Translations under genes and position numbers: made by a program
Shown here: piece by piece, positions 23,663 through 30,315 of the stretch
How positions within the stretch are numbered: the first letter of the stretch is position 1
How the letters are laid out: every line of letters starts with the position of its first letter
Assembly (NCBI GenBank): GCA_035604635.1
Contig: DATNIC010000131.1
Location: 1 to 30,315, forward strand
DNA: 30,315 bases
Direction: 5' to 3'
From: DATNIC01 sp035604635
GTDB taxonomy: Bacteria; Vulcanimicrobiota; Vulcanimicrobiia; Vulcanimicrobiales; Vulcanimicrobiaceae
The notes under the pieces: model-generated
Seen by the model: the letters and a program-made list of their open reading frames with translations, nothing else
Told to the model about the DNA's origin: nothing
The model's database searches: none

Positions 23663-24181
23663 ATGGCAGTCACCCCGATCTCGTCTCAGAACAATCAGAA
23701 CGTCGCCCCGGCAATCCAGCAGCTGATCAACGCCAACCAACCCGGCTCGACACAGGGTGGGGCGAATTCGTCGACCGCGGCGTCGAATCCAAGCTCGGTG
23801 AGTCAGTTTCAGTTCCTGCAATTGCTCACCGCACAGCTCCAGAACCAAGATCCGCTGCATCCGATGGACGACACGCAGTCGATCGCCGAGCTGGCGCAGT
23901 TCTCCGCACTGCAATCTCAGACGAATCTCGCTACGGCGTTTCAGACTTTCCAGACGAACTTCTCCGTCATGCAGTCGGCCGGACTGATCGGGAAGACCGT
24001 CCAGGTCGTCAGCACTGACTCGAGCGGCAACAGCTCGACGCAGACGGGCACGGTCCAAGCGGTGCAAATCGTCAACGGTCAGCCGTCGGTCACGCTGGTC
24101 GACTCCAACGGAAATCCGATCACCGATCAAAACGGCAACCCCTTAACATTCCCGACGACTTCGATAACGGGTATCAAGTAG
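23663..24181 (+). CDS. flgD: Flagellar hook assembly protein (hook cap) FlgD
   Basis: FlgD caps the growing hook and promotes FlgE polymerisation. The 172 residues show a polar N-terminus and then the diagnostic QFQFLQLLTAQLQNQDPLHPMDDTQSIAELAQFSALQ (given here as the family pattern FLqLLxtQLqnQDPlxPmdxxexxaqLAqfs). A short C-terminal beta part includes LIGKTVQVVSTD and TSITGI. It lacks the larger FlgD Ig/tudor domains, like short Firmicutes versions. ATG 23663 follows AGGTG by five bases. Confidence 0.96.
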   Translation: MAVTPISSQNNQNVAPAIQQLINANQPGSTQGGANSSTAASNPSSVSQFQFLQLLTAQLQNQDPLHPMDDTQSIAELAQFSALQSQTNLATAFQTFQTNFSVMQSAGLIGKTVQVVSTDSSGNSSTQTGTVQAVQIVNGQPSVTLVDSNGNPITDQNGNPLTFPTTSITGIK

Positions 24182-24187
24182 AGCTCC

Positions 24188-24607
24188 ATGGATCCCCGCC
24201 TAACCGGCCCTGATGGACCCAATGCTCCGGCCGCGACCAATCCGGTCACGCGTCCGGCCGGCACGCCCGTCCAGATTCCGCCAACGTCGGGACCTCGGTT
24301 TCGCGAGGTTCTGCGGCAGACGGCGGACGTTCCGCAGGGTGAACCGCTCAAGTTCTCGGCGCACGCACTCCAGCGCTTGCAATCGCGCAACATCCAGCTC
24401 TCGCCGGGCGACCTGCAGCAAATGAACTCGATGGCCGACAAGGCGGCGGCCAAAGGATCCAAACAATCGCTGTTCGTGATGGGCGACGTCGCAATGGTCG
24501 TCAGCATCAAGAACCGCACGGTCATCACAGCGGTAGACAGCCAATCGATGAAGGAGAACGTCTTCACCAACATCGACTCGGCGGCGATCATCGACAAAGC
24601 AACGTAA
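24188..24607 (+). CDS. Flagellar operon protein, TIGR02530 type
   Basis: A 139-residue protein with a Pro-rich N-terminus and a conserved C-terminal core: KFSAHALQRLQSRNIQLSPG, AAAKGSKQSLFVMGD, VVSIKNRTVITAVD and VFTNIDSAAII. This matches the small family found between flgD and flgE in Firmicutes-like flagellar operons (TIGR02530). There is no signal peptide or membrane segment. Its biochemical role is not established in any organism I know. Its constant place suggests a hook-assembly function. It begins six bases after the flgD stop. Confidence 0.9.
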   Translation: MDPRLTGPDGPNAPAATNPVTRPAGTPVQIPPTSGPRFREVLRQTADVPQGEPLKFSAHALQRLQSRNIQLSPGDLQQMNSMADKAAAKGSKQSLFVMGDVAMVVSIKNRTVITAVDSQSMKENVFTNIDSAAIIDKAT

Positions 24608-24632
24608 AATCACTAGACAAGAGCGGACCTGA

Positions 24633-24660
24633 GAAGGAGCTCTTGCCGCGGCGCCGATTG
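24633..24660 (+). promoter_or_regulatory. Weak sigma-28-like element upstream of flgE
   Basis: GAAG (24633-24636), 16 bases, then GCCGATTG (24653-24660). The -10 keeps GCCGAT and the -35 keeps only the central AA, so this is a weak candidate supported mainly by the identical spacer and position before flgE. A 7-base stem, CAAGAGC/GCTCTTG (24618-24624 with 24639-24645), overlaps it and may instead attenuate readthrough. Confidence 0.28.
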
Positions 24661-24700
24661 AGAGACGCGCTGCGGATGGCTTAGAAACGAAAGGTCAAGG

Positions 24701-26185
24701 ATGGCAGGCGACTCACTCTTCATAGGCGTCAGCGGCCTCAACGCCCAGCAACAAAACATCGACGTCATTTCGAACAATATCGCAAATGTCGGGACGGACG
24801 GCTTCAAGGCGCAAGACGTCAACTTCCAGGACCTCCTCTATCAGACGTCCGCCTTCCCGACCGCACCGAGCGCAACGCTCGGCGGGACCAACGCGCAGCA
24901 AGAGGGTCTTGGGGTCCAAGTTGCGTCGGTTTCATCGGACTTCTCGCAGGGCGGCCTTCAGACGACGGGCGTCAATACGGACCTCGCGATCAACGGGGAC
25001 GGGTTTTTCGTCCTCGGCGACCTCGCTGCCAACAATGGTGTCGCGACGAATCCCGTCTACACCCGCGACGGCGCGTTCTCACTCAACGAGAACGGCATCC
25101 TCTACGATCCGGCAAGTGGTAAAGCCGTCCTCGGTTATGCCGCCAACGCTGCCGGTACGGTGACGCCGAGCTCGAGCCCAACCAGTCTCCAGATCCCCAT
25201 CGGGTTGAAATCGCAGGCCGTGGGGACGGGCTTCGGGGCGAAAACGGGTCCAACCAACGACAAGGTCTTCGACGTCAGCTTCGGCGGGAATCTCGATCAG
25301 ACGAAGTACATAAGCGCTGCGACCCCCGGCGGCGTCGCGCAGCTGCAGACGATCTCGACAACGATCTACGACTCGCTGGGCAACGCCCATCTGGTCAATG
25401 TCGCCTTCAGCCCGGTGACTGCCGCCAGTGTCCCTGCCGGTATGCTCCTCCCGGCGAACGTCAACAACACGCTCGGCTCGGCGGTGCCGGCGGCGACGGA
25501 ATGGTCGTATACGGTCAGCTCTACCGACGGCACGGTCTTCACCAATAACACCTCGTACGTGTTCTTCGATCAGAACGGACAGTTCATCAACACGTCCGGT
25601 GTCGGAGTCGCGACCGCGGCATCCGTTCACAAGATCGGGACTCAACCGACGGGCGTGGCAGGCGCCGGCGACCAACTCACGGTCACGCAATGGGGCGCCG
25701 TCGCGAATACCAACAACCCGATTAACGTTACGGCGACGCCGGGTCCGATCGGACTCGACTTCTCCAATATGACCTCGCTCTCGGGGGCCTCGACGCCGAC
25801 GACGATCTCGCAGAACGGCTTCACCCAAGGGACCCTCCAGAACATCACGATCGGACAAGACGGCACGATTACGGGCGCGTTTTCGAACGGCCAAAGTCAG
25901 ACGCTCGCTCAGCTTGCGCTGGCAACGTTCCAAAACGAACAGGGCCTGCTTCGGCAGGGCGGAAACGAATATACACAATCCGCGAACTCCGGCTTGCCGC
26001 AGATCGGAATCGCGGGCACCGGCAGGTTTGGTGCGATCGTCTCCGGGGCGCTCGAGGAATCGAACGTCTCGCTGGCCGATCAGTTCACCAAGATGATCGC
26101 GGCGCAGCGCGCCTTCCAGGCGAACAGCGCCAGCATCACGACGGCGGACCAAGACCTGCAGACCGTCATCGCACTGAAACGGTAA
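24701..26185 (+). CDS. flgE: Flagellar hook protein FlgE
   Basis: Main subunit of the hook that joins the basal body to the filament. The 494 residues have the rod/hook N-terminal helix (SLFIGVSGLNAQQQNIDVIS, then NNIANVGTDGFKAQDVNFQDL) and the core motif DLAINGDGFFVL. Internal variable domains follow (DSLGNAHLVNVAFSP). The C-terminal helix is EESNVSLADQFTKMIAAQRAFQANS followed by ITTADQDLQTVIALKR. Both ends are needed for the coiled coil. The length is in the upper normal range. AAAGG six bases upstream supports ATG 24701. A strong intrinsic terminator follows the stop. Confidence 0.97.
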   Translation: MAGDSLFIGVSGLNAQQQNIDVISNNIANVGTDGFKAQDVNFQDLLYQTSAFPTAPSATLGGTNAQQEGLGVQVASVSSDFSQGGLQTTGVNTDLAINGDGFFVLGDLAANNGVATNPVYTRDGAFSLNENGILYDPASGKAVLGYAANAAGTVTPSSSPTSLQIPIGLKSQAVGTGFGAKTGPTNDKVFDVSFGGNLDQTKYISAATPGGVAQLQTISTTIYDSLGNAHLVNVAFSPVTAASVPAGMLLPANVNNTLGSAVPAATEWSYTVSSTDGTVFTNNTSYVFFDQNGQFINTSGVGVATAASVHKIGTQPTGVAGAGDQLTVTQWGAVANTNNPINVTATPGPIGLDFSNMTSLSGASTPTTISQNGFTQGTLQNITIGQDGTITGAFSNGQSQTLAQLALATFQNEQGLLRQGGNEYTQSANSGLPQIGIAGTGRFGAIVSGALEESNVSLADQFTKMIAAQRAFQANSASITTADQDLQTVIALKR

Positions 26186-26197
26186 GGAAATAGTCTG

Positions 26198-26240
26198 ACG
26201 AGCCGGGCCGCATCGTGCGGTCCGGCTCGTGTCTCTTTTT
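26198..26240 (+). terminator. Strong intrinsic terminator after flgE
   Basis: ACGAGCCGG, G, CCGCA, loop TCG, TGCGG, T, CCGGCTCGT gives a continuous stem of about 15 pairs (one G-T), followed by GTCTCTTTTT. It lies 12 bases after the flgE stop and is the best terminator in the window. It ends the fliF-to-flgE transcript or strongly reduces readthrough. Confidence 0.9.
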
Positions 26241-26253
26241 CACGGAGCAATTG

Positions 26254-27876
26254 ATGGCGCTACGTATCAGCGATGCCGCACGCACGGCGGCGTTGCCGTT
26301 CAATCTGCCGGTCCCGCCGCGCGAATGGGATCAGCGTCCGGCGGGGATCAGCTTGTGTATGATCGTCCGCAACGAGGAACGCTTCTTGGCGGATGCTTTG
26401 GAAAGCGTGCGCGGCGTCGTCGACGAGATCAACATCGTCGATACGGGTTCGACCGATGCGACGCTGGAGATTGCAGCGCGCTTCAGCGCCAACATCGAGC
26501 AACGGACGTGGTGCGACGATTTTTCGTGGGCGCGAAACGAGGCGCTTGCGATGGCAACCCGCCGCTGGATTCTGGTCCTCGACGCAGACGAACGGCTCGC
26601 TCCGCAGACGGCGCAAGAGCTGCGTGCGTTGCGGACGGTGCCCGCGCATCTGTGCGGTCTGTGGGTGCGTTGCCGCAATCTCGTCGACGATTTCAAGGGA
26701 ACGGGCGCGATGACGAACGCCCTCCTACGAGTCTTTCCGAACCATCCTCGGATCCGGTACCGCAACCCGGTCCACGAATTCGCGTGCTTGGACGGCAGTC
26801 AGCATGGGATGGACGCCGTCCCGACGGCGCTCGAGATCGATCACCGCGGCTACCTGAGTGACGTCGTAGCGGCGCGCAACAAGGCGGCGCGCAACTTCGA
26901 CATCAGCCGCCGCGCGCTCGAGACCGCGCAAGACGATCCGTACCAGTGGTTCAACTTCGCCTCATCGGCGGTGCTGGCCGAGGCGTTCGACGAAGCGATC
27001 GAAGCGCTCGAGCGCGTCAGACGCATGCTCGCCGGGCAGACGCGTGGTTTCAAGCCCGGGGCGCTCGCGTTGCTGGCCGACTTGTACTGCGAGCAGCGCG
27101 GCGACTATCAGCGTGCCGTGGCGATCGCGCACGAAGCTCTCGTCGCGACGCCGCACCTTGCCAACGCGCACTTCACCGTGGGCAAGGCGCTGGCGCGGCT
27201 GGGCCGCTATAAGGAAGCGCGCGACGCGTTCGCTGCGGCGGTCGCGGACGGCGAGTACGCCGGCGAAAATTTCGTCGTCGACGATGAGATCTCGGCTTGG
27301 AAGGCGCACTCGGAGATCGGCGTCACGTTCGTCGCCGAAGGCCGCTACGCCGAGGCGTTGACGTGGTTTGAGCTCGGGCTGAAGAACCGCCCCGAAGCCC
27401 AGCCGCTGCGCCTCAACCGGGCCCGGGCGCTCGAGCAGCTGGGTCGGCTCGCGGAGGCGGAGGAGGCGTTCCGCTGGGCGCGCGACCACTATCGCGACGA
27501 CCTCTCCAGCGTCGACCTAGTGAACTTTCTGCTGCGGCGAGGACGTTCGGGCGAAGCCTTGAGCAGGATCGACGAAGCGATGCAAGTGGTCAGTCCGCGA
27601 ACCGCCACCCTGATGCTCGGATCAGGTGTTTGCGTGGCCTTGAGGGCCGGGGACGAACCCGCCGCCCGCCGCTACCTCGGACGCGCACAGGAGGCCGCGG
27701 CACTCTCAGGGGCGGGCGAGGTCTCGCTAGCCGAGCTGTTCGTCCATTTAGGCGAGCACCGGGCCATTGCGCTCTTGGATCAGCACTCTTGGGCTCGGCG
27801 GGCAGTCCAGCTGCCAACCACCTCAGGGCTGGCCCTCGCCCAGGGACTCCTCGGGGGGACACCGCACACCGGCTGA
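26254..27876 (+). CDS. Family 2 glycosyltransferase with TPR repeats
   Basis: A 540-residue two-part protein. Residues about 30-240 form a GT-A domain: ISLCMIVRNEERFLADALES, INIVDTGSTDATLEIAARF, DFSWARNEALAMA, and the metal-binding WILVLDADERL (a DxD-type motif). NPVHEF in the acceptor region follows. The remainder is a chain of TPR-like helical hairpins (for example AHFTVGKALARLGRYKEARDAFAAA). Such GT2-TPR enzymes glycosylate proteins or peptides. The place between flgE and flbD suggests a flagellar target such as hook or flagellin. No sugar-nucleotide genes are near. The frame is open from 26215, but that start lies within the terminator hairpin. ATG 26254 has GGAG six bases upstream. Confidence 0.88.
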   Translation: MALRISDAARTAALPFNLPVPPREWDQRPAGISLCMIVRNEERFLADALESVRGVVDEINIVDTGSTDATLEIAARFSANIEQRTWCDDFSWARNEALAMATRRWILVLDADERLAPQTAQELRALRTVPAHLCGLWVRCRNLVDDFKGTGAMTNALLRVFPNHPRIRYRNPVHEFACLDGSQHGMDAVPTALEIDHRGYLSDVVAARNKAARNFDISRRALETAQDDPYQWFNFASSAVLAEAFDEAIEALERVRRMLAGQTRGFKPGALALLADLYCEQRGDYQRAVAIAHEALVATPHLANAHFTVGKALARLGRYKEARDAFAAAVADGEYAGENFVVDDEISAWKAHSEIGVTFVAEGRYAEALTWFELGLKNRPEAQPLRLNRARALEQLGRLAEAEEAFRWARDHYRDDLSSVDLVNFLLRRGRSGEALSRIDEAMQVVSPRTATLMLGSGVCVALRAGDEPAARRYLGRAQEAAALSGAGEVSLAELFVHLGEHRAIALLDQHSWARRAVQLPTTSGLALAQGLLGGTPHTG

Positions 27877-28071
27877 ATGATCCCCCTGCGCCGGCTGAAC
27901 GGTCACCCCATCATGGTCAATGCCGACCTGATCGAATCGCTCGAAGAGACGCCCGACACGGTTGTGACGCTCACCTCGGGCAACAAGCTGATCGTCCGGG
28001 ACTCGATGGACGAGATCCGCGAGCGGATCATCGACTTCAAGAGGAAGATCCACGGCCCGCCTCCGCCCTGA
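27877..28071 (+). CDS. flbD: Flagellar protein FlbD (SwrD-like)
   Basis: A 64-residue protein matching the small FlbD family: MIPLRRLNGHPIMVNADLIE, then LEETPDTVVTLTSGNKLIV and a helix with DEIRERIIDFKR. In Bacillus the homologue SwrD raises flagellar motor power, and the gene usually lies between flgE and the stator or fliL genes, as here. The ATG directly abuts the glycosyltransferase stop, so these two genes form one unit. A stem GAGCACC/GGTGCTC (28070-28076 with 28085-28091) begins at its stop codon, without a T-run. Confidence 0.93.
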   Translation: MIPLRRLNGHPIMVNADLIESLEETPDTVVTLTSGNKLIVRDSMDEIRERIIDFKRKIHGPPPP

Positions 28072-28103
28072 GCACCAAGCGGGGGGTGCTCGCTCGCTCG
28101 CCG

Positions 28104-28131
28104 TAATGTTGCCTTGTCCCCGAGCCGACAA
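28104..28131 (+). promoter_or_regulatory. Sigma-28-type promoter of motA
   Basis: TAAT (28104-28107), 16 bases, then GCCGACAA (28124-28131). The -10 matches 7 of 8 and the -35 core 3 of 4, with the same spacer as the fliF promoter. It lies in the 99-base spacer before motA, with a predicted start near 28138. It would drive motA-motB-fliM. Confidence 0.6.
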
Positions 28132-28170
28132 TTTAGATAGCCCCCGGACCACCCTGAAAGGCCCGTCGCT

Positions 28171-29007
28171 TTGGATATCGCGAGCTTAGTCGGGATCGTC
28201 TTGGCGTTCGGCGCGGTCCTCGTCTCCGCGCTCATCGAACACACCGATCTCTCGATTCTCATACGGCAATACGCTGCGTTCATCTTAGTGTTTTTCGGGA
28301 CGCTGGGTGCGACGATGCTCTCGTTCCCGCTCAGGACGTTCATCAACGGCTTCAAGCTCGGTGTCCAGTCGGTGTTCTTCGAGAAGAACTTCGGCGAACG
28401 GAACATGATCACGCAGCTGGTCTCGTTTGCAGAGAAGGCGCGGCGCGAAGGGCTGCTGGCGCTCGAGAACGAGTCGAACGAGCTCGAAGATCCGTTCTTG
28501 CGCAAGGGCATTCAACTGGTCATCGACGGACGCGACGCCGAGATCATTCGCCGGATCCTCGAGACCGAAGTGAGCCTCAATCAGGAGCATGGAGCGAAGG
28601 CCGAGCAGGTCTTCATGAACCTCGGCGGCTACTCGCCGACGCTTGGAATCATCGGGACGGTCCTCGGTCTGATCAACATGTTGCAGGGTCTCGCCAAGGC
28701 GACGGGCGAGGGGAACGTCGCGGGTTCGATCGGCGAAGCGACGGCCGCCGCGTTCGTGGCGACGTTCTTCGGCATCCTGTTCGCGAATTTACTCTGGCTG
28801 CCGATGGGCACGAAGATCAAGGAACGTACCGCCAAGACGCTGCTTCTGCGCGAGATTCAGATCGAGGGGATCCTCTCGATCCAAGCCGGCGACAATCCGC
28901 GCTTGCTCGAAGAGAAGCTCACGGCATTCCTCGAGCCGGAACAGCGCGGGGCGGCGGCCGAAGGCCAAGGCGGCGGCGTCGGCGAGCCGGCGGGCGCGAC
29001 GGCGTAG
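28171..29007 (+). CDS. motA: Flagellar motor stator protein MotA
   Basis: With MotB, MotA forms the ion-driven stator (MotA5-MotB2). The 278 residues begin with SLVGIVLAFGAVLVSALIE and have four membrane segments. The large cytoplasmic loop (about 65-150) contains charged residues that touch FliG (FAEKARREGLLALENE, LRKGIQLVIDGRD). The channel segment GGYSPTLGIIGTVLGLINML carries the conserved Pro. AAFVATFFGILFANLLWLP carries the second conserved Pro. The length is typical. The start is TTG 28171, about 33 bases after the predicted transcription start. motB begins nine bases after the stop. Confidence 0.96.
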   Translation: MDIASLVGIVLAFGAVLVSALIEHTDLSILIRQYAAFILVFFGTLGATMLSFPLRTFINGFKLGVQSVFFEKNFGERNMITQLVSFAEKARREGLLALENESNELEDPFLRKGIQLVIDGRDAEIIRRILETEVSLNQEHGAKAEQVFMNLGGYSPTLGIIGTVLGLINMLQGLAKATGEGNVAGSIGEATAAAFVATFFGILFANLLWLPMGTKIKERTAKTLLLREIQIEGILSIQAGDNPRLLEEKLTAFLEPEQRGAAAEGQGGGVGEPAGATA

Positions 29008-29016
29008 CACAGGACC

Positions 29017-29847
29017 ATGCCCGTACAAGCAAAGGCCGCGGCTCGCGCCAACGAGTCGCGGCTCAGGAAAGCGAAGCCGGAGGAGAAGCTCGAGTCCGCC
29101 GGCATGATGCGTTGGCTGCTCACGTACGCCGACATGATCACTCTGTTGCTCGCGCTCTTCATCATCTTGTTTTCGATCTCGACGATCAGCAAGGTGAAAT
29201 ATCAAGCGCTCGTCCATGACATGTCGGGCGGCTTCAACAATCAGTGGGCGATCAACAATCCGCCCAACGGCGGACAGATCGGCGAAGGCCAAGGCCAGCA
29301 GGGCGAAAAGACGCTGCAACAATTGCAGCAGCAGATCCAGCAGTACGTCCAGCAGCACAATCTGCAGACGCAGGTGCAGACCCGGATCGAGCGCCGCGGT
29401 CTCGTCGTGACGCTCCTGACGAACGCGCTCTACGACGAAGGGAGCGCGGAGCTGCGGCCCAAGACCGAGGCGCTGCTCAATCAGGTCGGCGGCTTACTGA
29501 AGGTGGGGACGAACGACATCCGGATCGAGGGCTACACCGACAACACGCCCATCTCGACCTCTGCGTACCCCACGAATTGGGAGCTTTCGACGGCGCGTGC
29601 GGTCGGGGTCACACGTTATCTGGTCGAGCACGTAAAGATTGCGCCTGATAGAATCTCTGCTTCAGGCTTCGGCGAATATCGGCCGAAGTACCCCAACGAT
29701 ACGCCCCAGCACAAGCAGCTGAATCGTCGCGTCGAGATGGTCATTCTTTCCTCGGCGGCCCAGGCCGCTACCGAATCGGACCAGCCCGCTGCGGCGCCGC
29801 CCGCTGCCCCGAATCCCGCGGCGGCACCCGTGGAGAAGAAACCGTAG
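29017..29847 (+). CDS. motB: Flagellar motor stator protein MotB
   Basis: MotB anchors the stator to peptidoglycan and carries the ion-binding Asp. Residues 1-30 are basic. The single membrane helix MRWLLTYADMITLLLALFII contains Asp39, equivalent to the essential E. coli Asp32. The sequence resembles proton-type stators, but coupling ion is an inference. A Gln-rich helical linker (about 90-120) follows. The OmpA-like domain has YDEGSAELRPKTEALLNQVG, RIEGYTDNTPI, NWELSTARAVGVTRYLVE and NRRVEMVI. The C-terminal tail is Pro/Ala-rich. The next ATG (fliM) is one base after the stop. Confidence 0.96.
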   Translation: MPVQAKAAARANESRLRKAKPEEKLESAGMMRWLLTYADMITLLLALFIILFSISTISKVKYQALVHDMSGGFNNQWAINNPPNGGQIGEGQGQQGEKTLQQLQQQIQQYVQQHNLQTQVQTRIERRGLVVTLLTNALYDEGSAELRPKTEALLNQVGGLLKVGTNDIRIEGYTDNTPISTSAYPTNWELSTARAVGVTRYLVEHVKIAPDRISASGFGEYRPKYPNDTPQHKQLNRRVEMVILSSAAQAATESDQPAAAPPAAPNPAAAPVEKKP

Positions 29848-29848
29848 T

Positions 29849-30315
29849 ATGTCGACCCTCTCGCAAGAAGAGATCGATGCCCTGGTCAATCAGCTCAACC
29901 CGGCCGAGGGCGGCGCCGACGCGTCTCCGATCGCGGTCGATGGGAAAGCCGTCAAGGCATTCGACTTTCGGTTTGCCAAGAAACTCGAGAAGTTCTCGAC
30001 CAACCAGCTTTCGACGCTTCGAACGCTGCACGACAACTTTACGCGGCTGCTCAACAACTCGCTATCGGTCTACTTGCGCACGCGCGTCGAGGCGAACGTA
30101 GTCTCGATCGAGCAAATCAGCTACGGCGACTTTATCTCGGGGATCAGCGTCCCGTCGATCCTCTCGATTTTTTCGATGGATCCGCTCCCCGGCAGCGGGA
30201 TCGTGCAGATCGACCTCAATTTGTCGTTCTCGATCATCGATCGTTTGCTCGGCGGGCCCGGCTGGTTCCCCACTAAGCTGCGCGATCTCACCGACATCGA
30301 GCGCACGCTCATGCA
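29849..30315 (+). CDS. fliM: Flagellar motor switch protein FliM, N-terminal part (partial)
   Basis: The C-ring protein that binds phosphorylated CheY. The first 155 codons are present, and the gene runs off the window. The N-terminal CheY-binding motif is intact: LSQEEIDALVNQL at residues 4-16. The middle domain begins with FDFRFAKKLEKFSTNQLSTL, followed by LRTLHDNFTRLLNNSLSVYL, SYGDFISGISVPS and IDRLLGGPGW. It starts one base after the motB stop, so fliL, often found between them, is absent. Confidence 0.96.
   Translation, partial: MSTLSQEEIDALVNQLNPAEGGADASPIAVDGKAVKAFDFRFAKKLEKFSTNQLSTLRTLHDNFTRLLNNSLSVYLRTRVEANVVSIEQISYGDFISGISVPSILSIFSMDPLPGSGIVQIDLNLSFSIIDRLLGGPGWFPTKLRDLTDIERTLM

Noticed and set aside
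24601..24700. Possible small gene in the spacer before flgE.
   Set aside because: No open frame with a ribosome site is present; only a hairpin and a weak promoter-like element are visible.
26215..26253. GTG 26215 as start of the glycosyltransferase.
   Set aside because: It lies inside the terminator hairpin loop. ATG 26254 has a well-spaced GGAG.

Overview
The window is a GC-rich, gene-dense bacterial chromosome segment with about 27 genes. All but one are on the + strand. I see no tRNA, rRNA, insertion sequence, phage gene or CRISPR array. The likely source is a motile, flagellated member of a diderm Terrabacteria-type lineage. Candidatus Eremiobacterota (WPS-2) is my best guess, at low to moderate confidence. 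The reasons are a Firmicutes-like flagellar gene order (fliFGHIJ, motE-like, fliK, flgD, TIGR02530-type protein, flgE, flbD, motAB, fliM), a Gram-positive-type LexA box upstream of recA, and a CsgG/FlgT-like secreted protein that suggests an outer membrane. Starts at TTG and GTG are unusually frequent.

Layout. (1) 1-1243, minus strand: the 5' part of hppA, a membrane-bound pyrophosphatase, cut by the window edge. (2) 1378-8232: a geranylgeranyl-reductase-family flavoprotein, an orphan DppB-type ABC permease, cheB, a FliA/SigD-type sigma factor, a small flagellar-operon protein, a FliK-like protein and an FlhB-C-terminal-like protein (FlhX). (3) 8299-15529: mainly housekeeping genes: a CsgG-family secreted protein, ftsY, recA, recX, a small nuclease-fold-like protein overlapping a hypoxanthine phosphoribosyltransferase gene, a secreted GH125 glycosidase and purA. 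(4) 15530-30315: the main flagellar run from fliF to a truncated fliM. It is interrupted after flgE by a strong terminator and a TPR-containing glycosyltransferase gene.

How the parts work together. The sigma factor of block 2 probably transcribes block 4. Sigma-28-like promoters (TAAN, 16 bases, GCCGAnAn) lie upstream of fliF and motA, and weaker look-alikes lie upstream of fliK and flgE. FliF/G/M form the MS and C rings. FliH/I/J form the export ATPase complex. FlgD and FlgE build the hook, and FliK with FlhB-type proteins sets its length. MotA/B drive rotation, and CheB tunes receptor methylation.

The most unusual points are a compact three-way-junction RNA that could start at the predicted fliF transcription start, the nuclease-like/HPRT overlapping pair, the second FliK-like/FlhX pair, and the multi-hairpin spacer with a LexA-type box between ftsY and recA. 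All family assignments are by reading the protein sequences. No database search or folding program was run.
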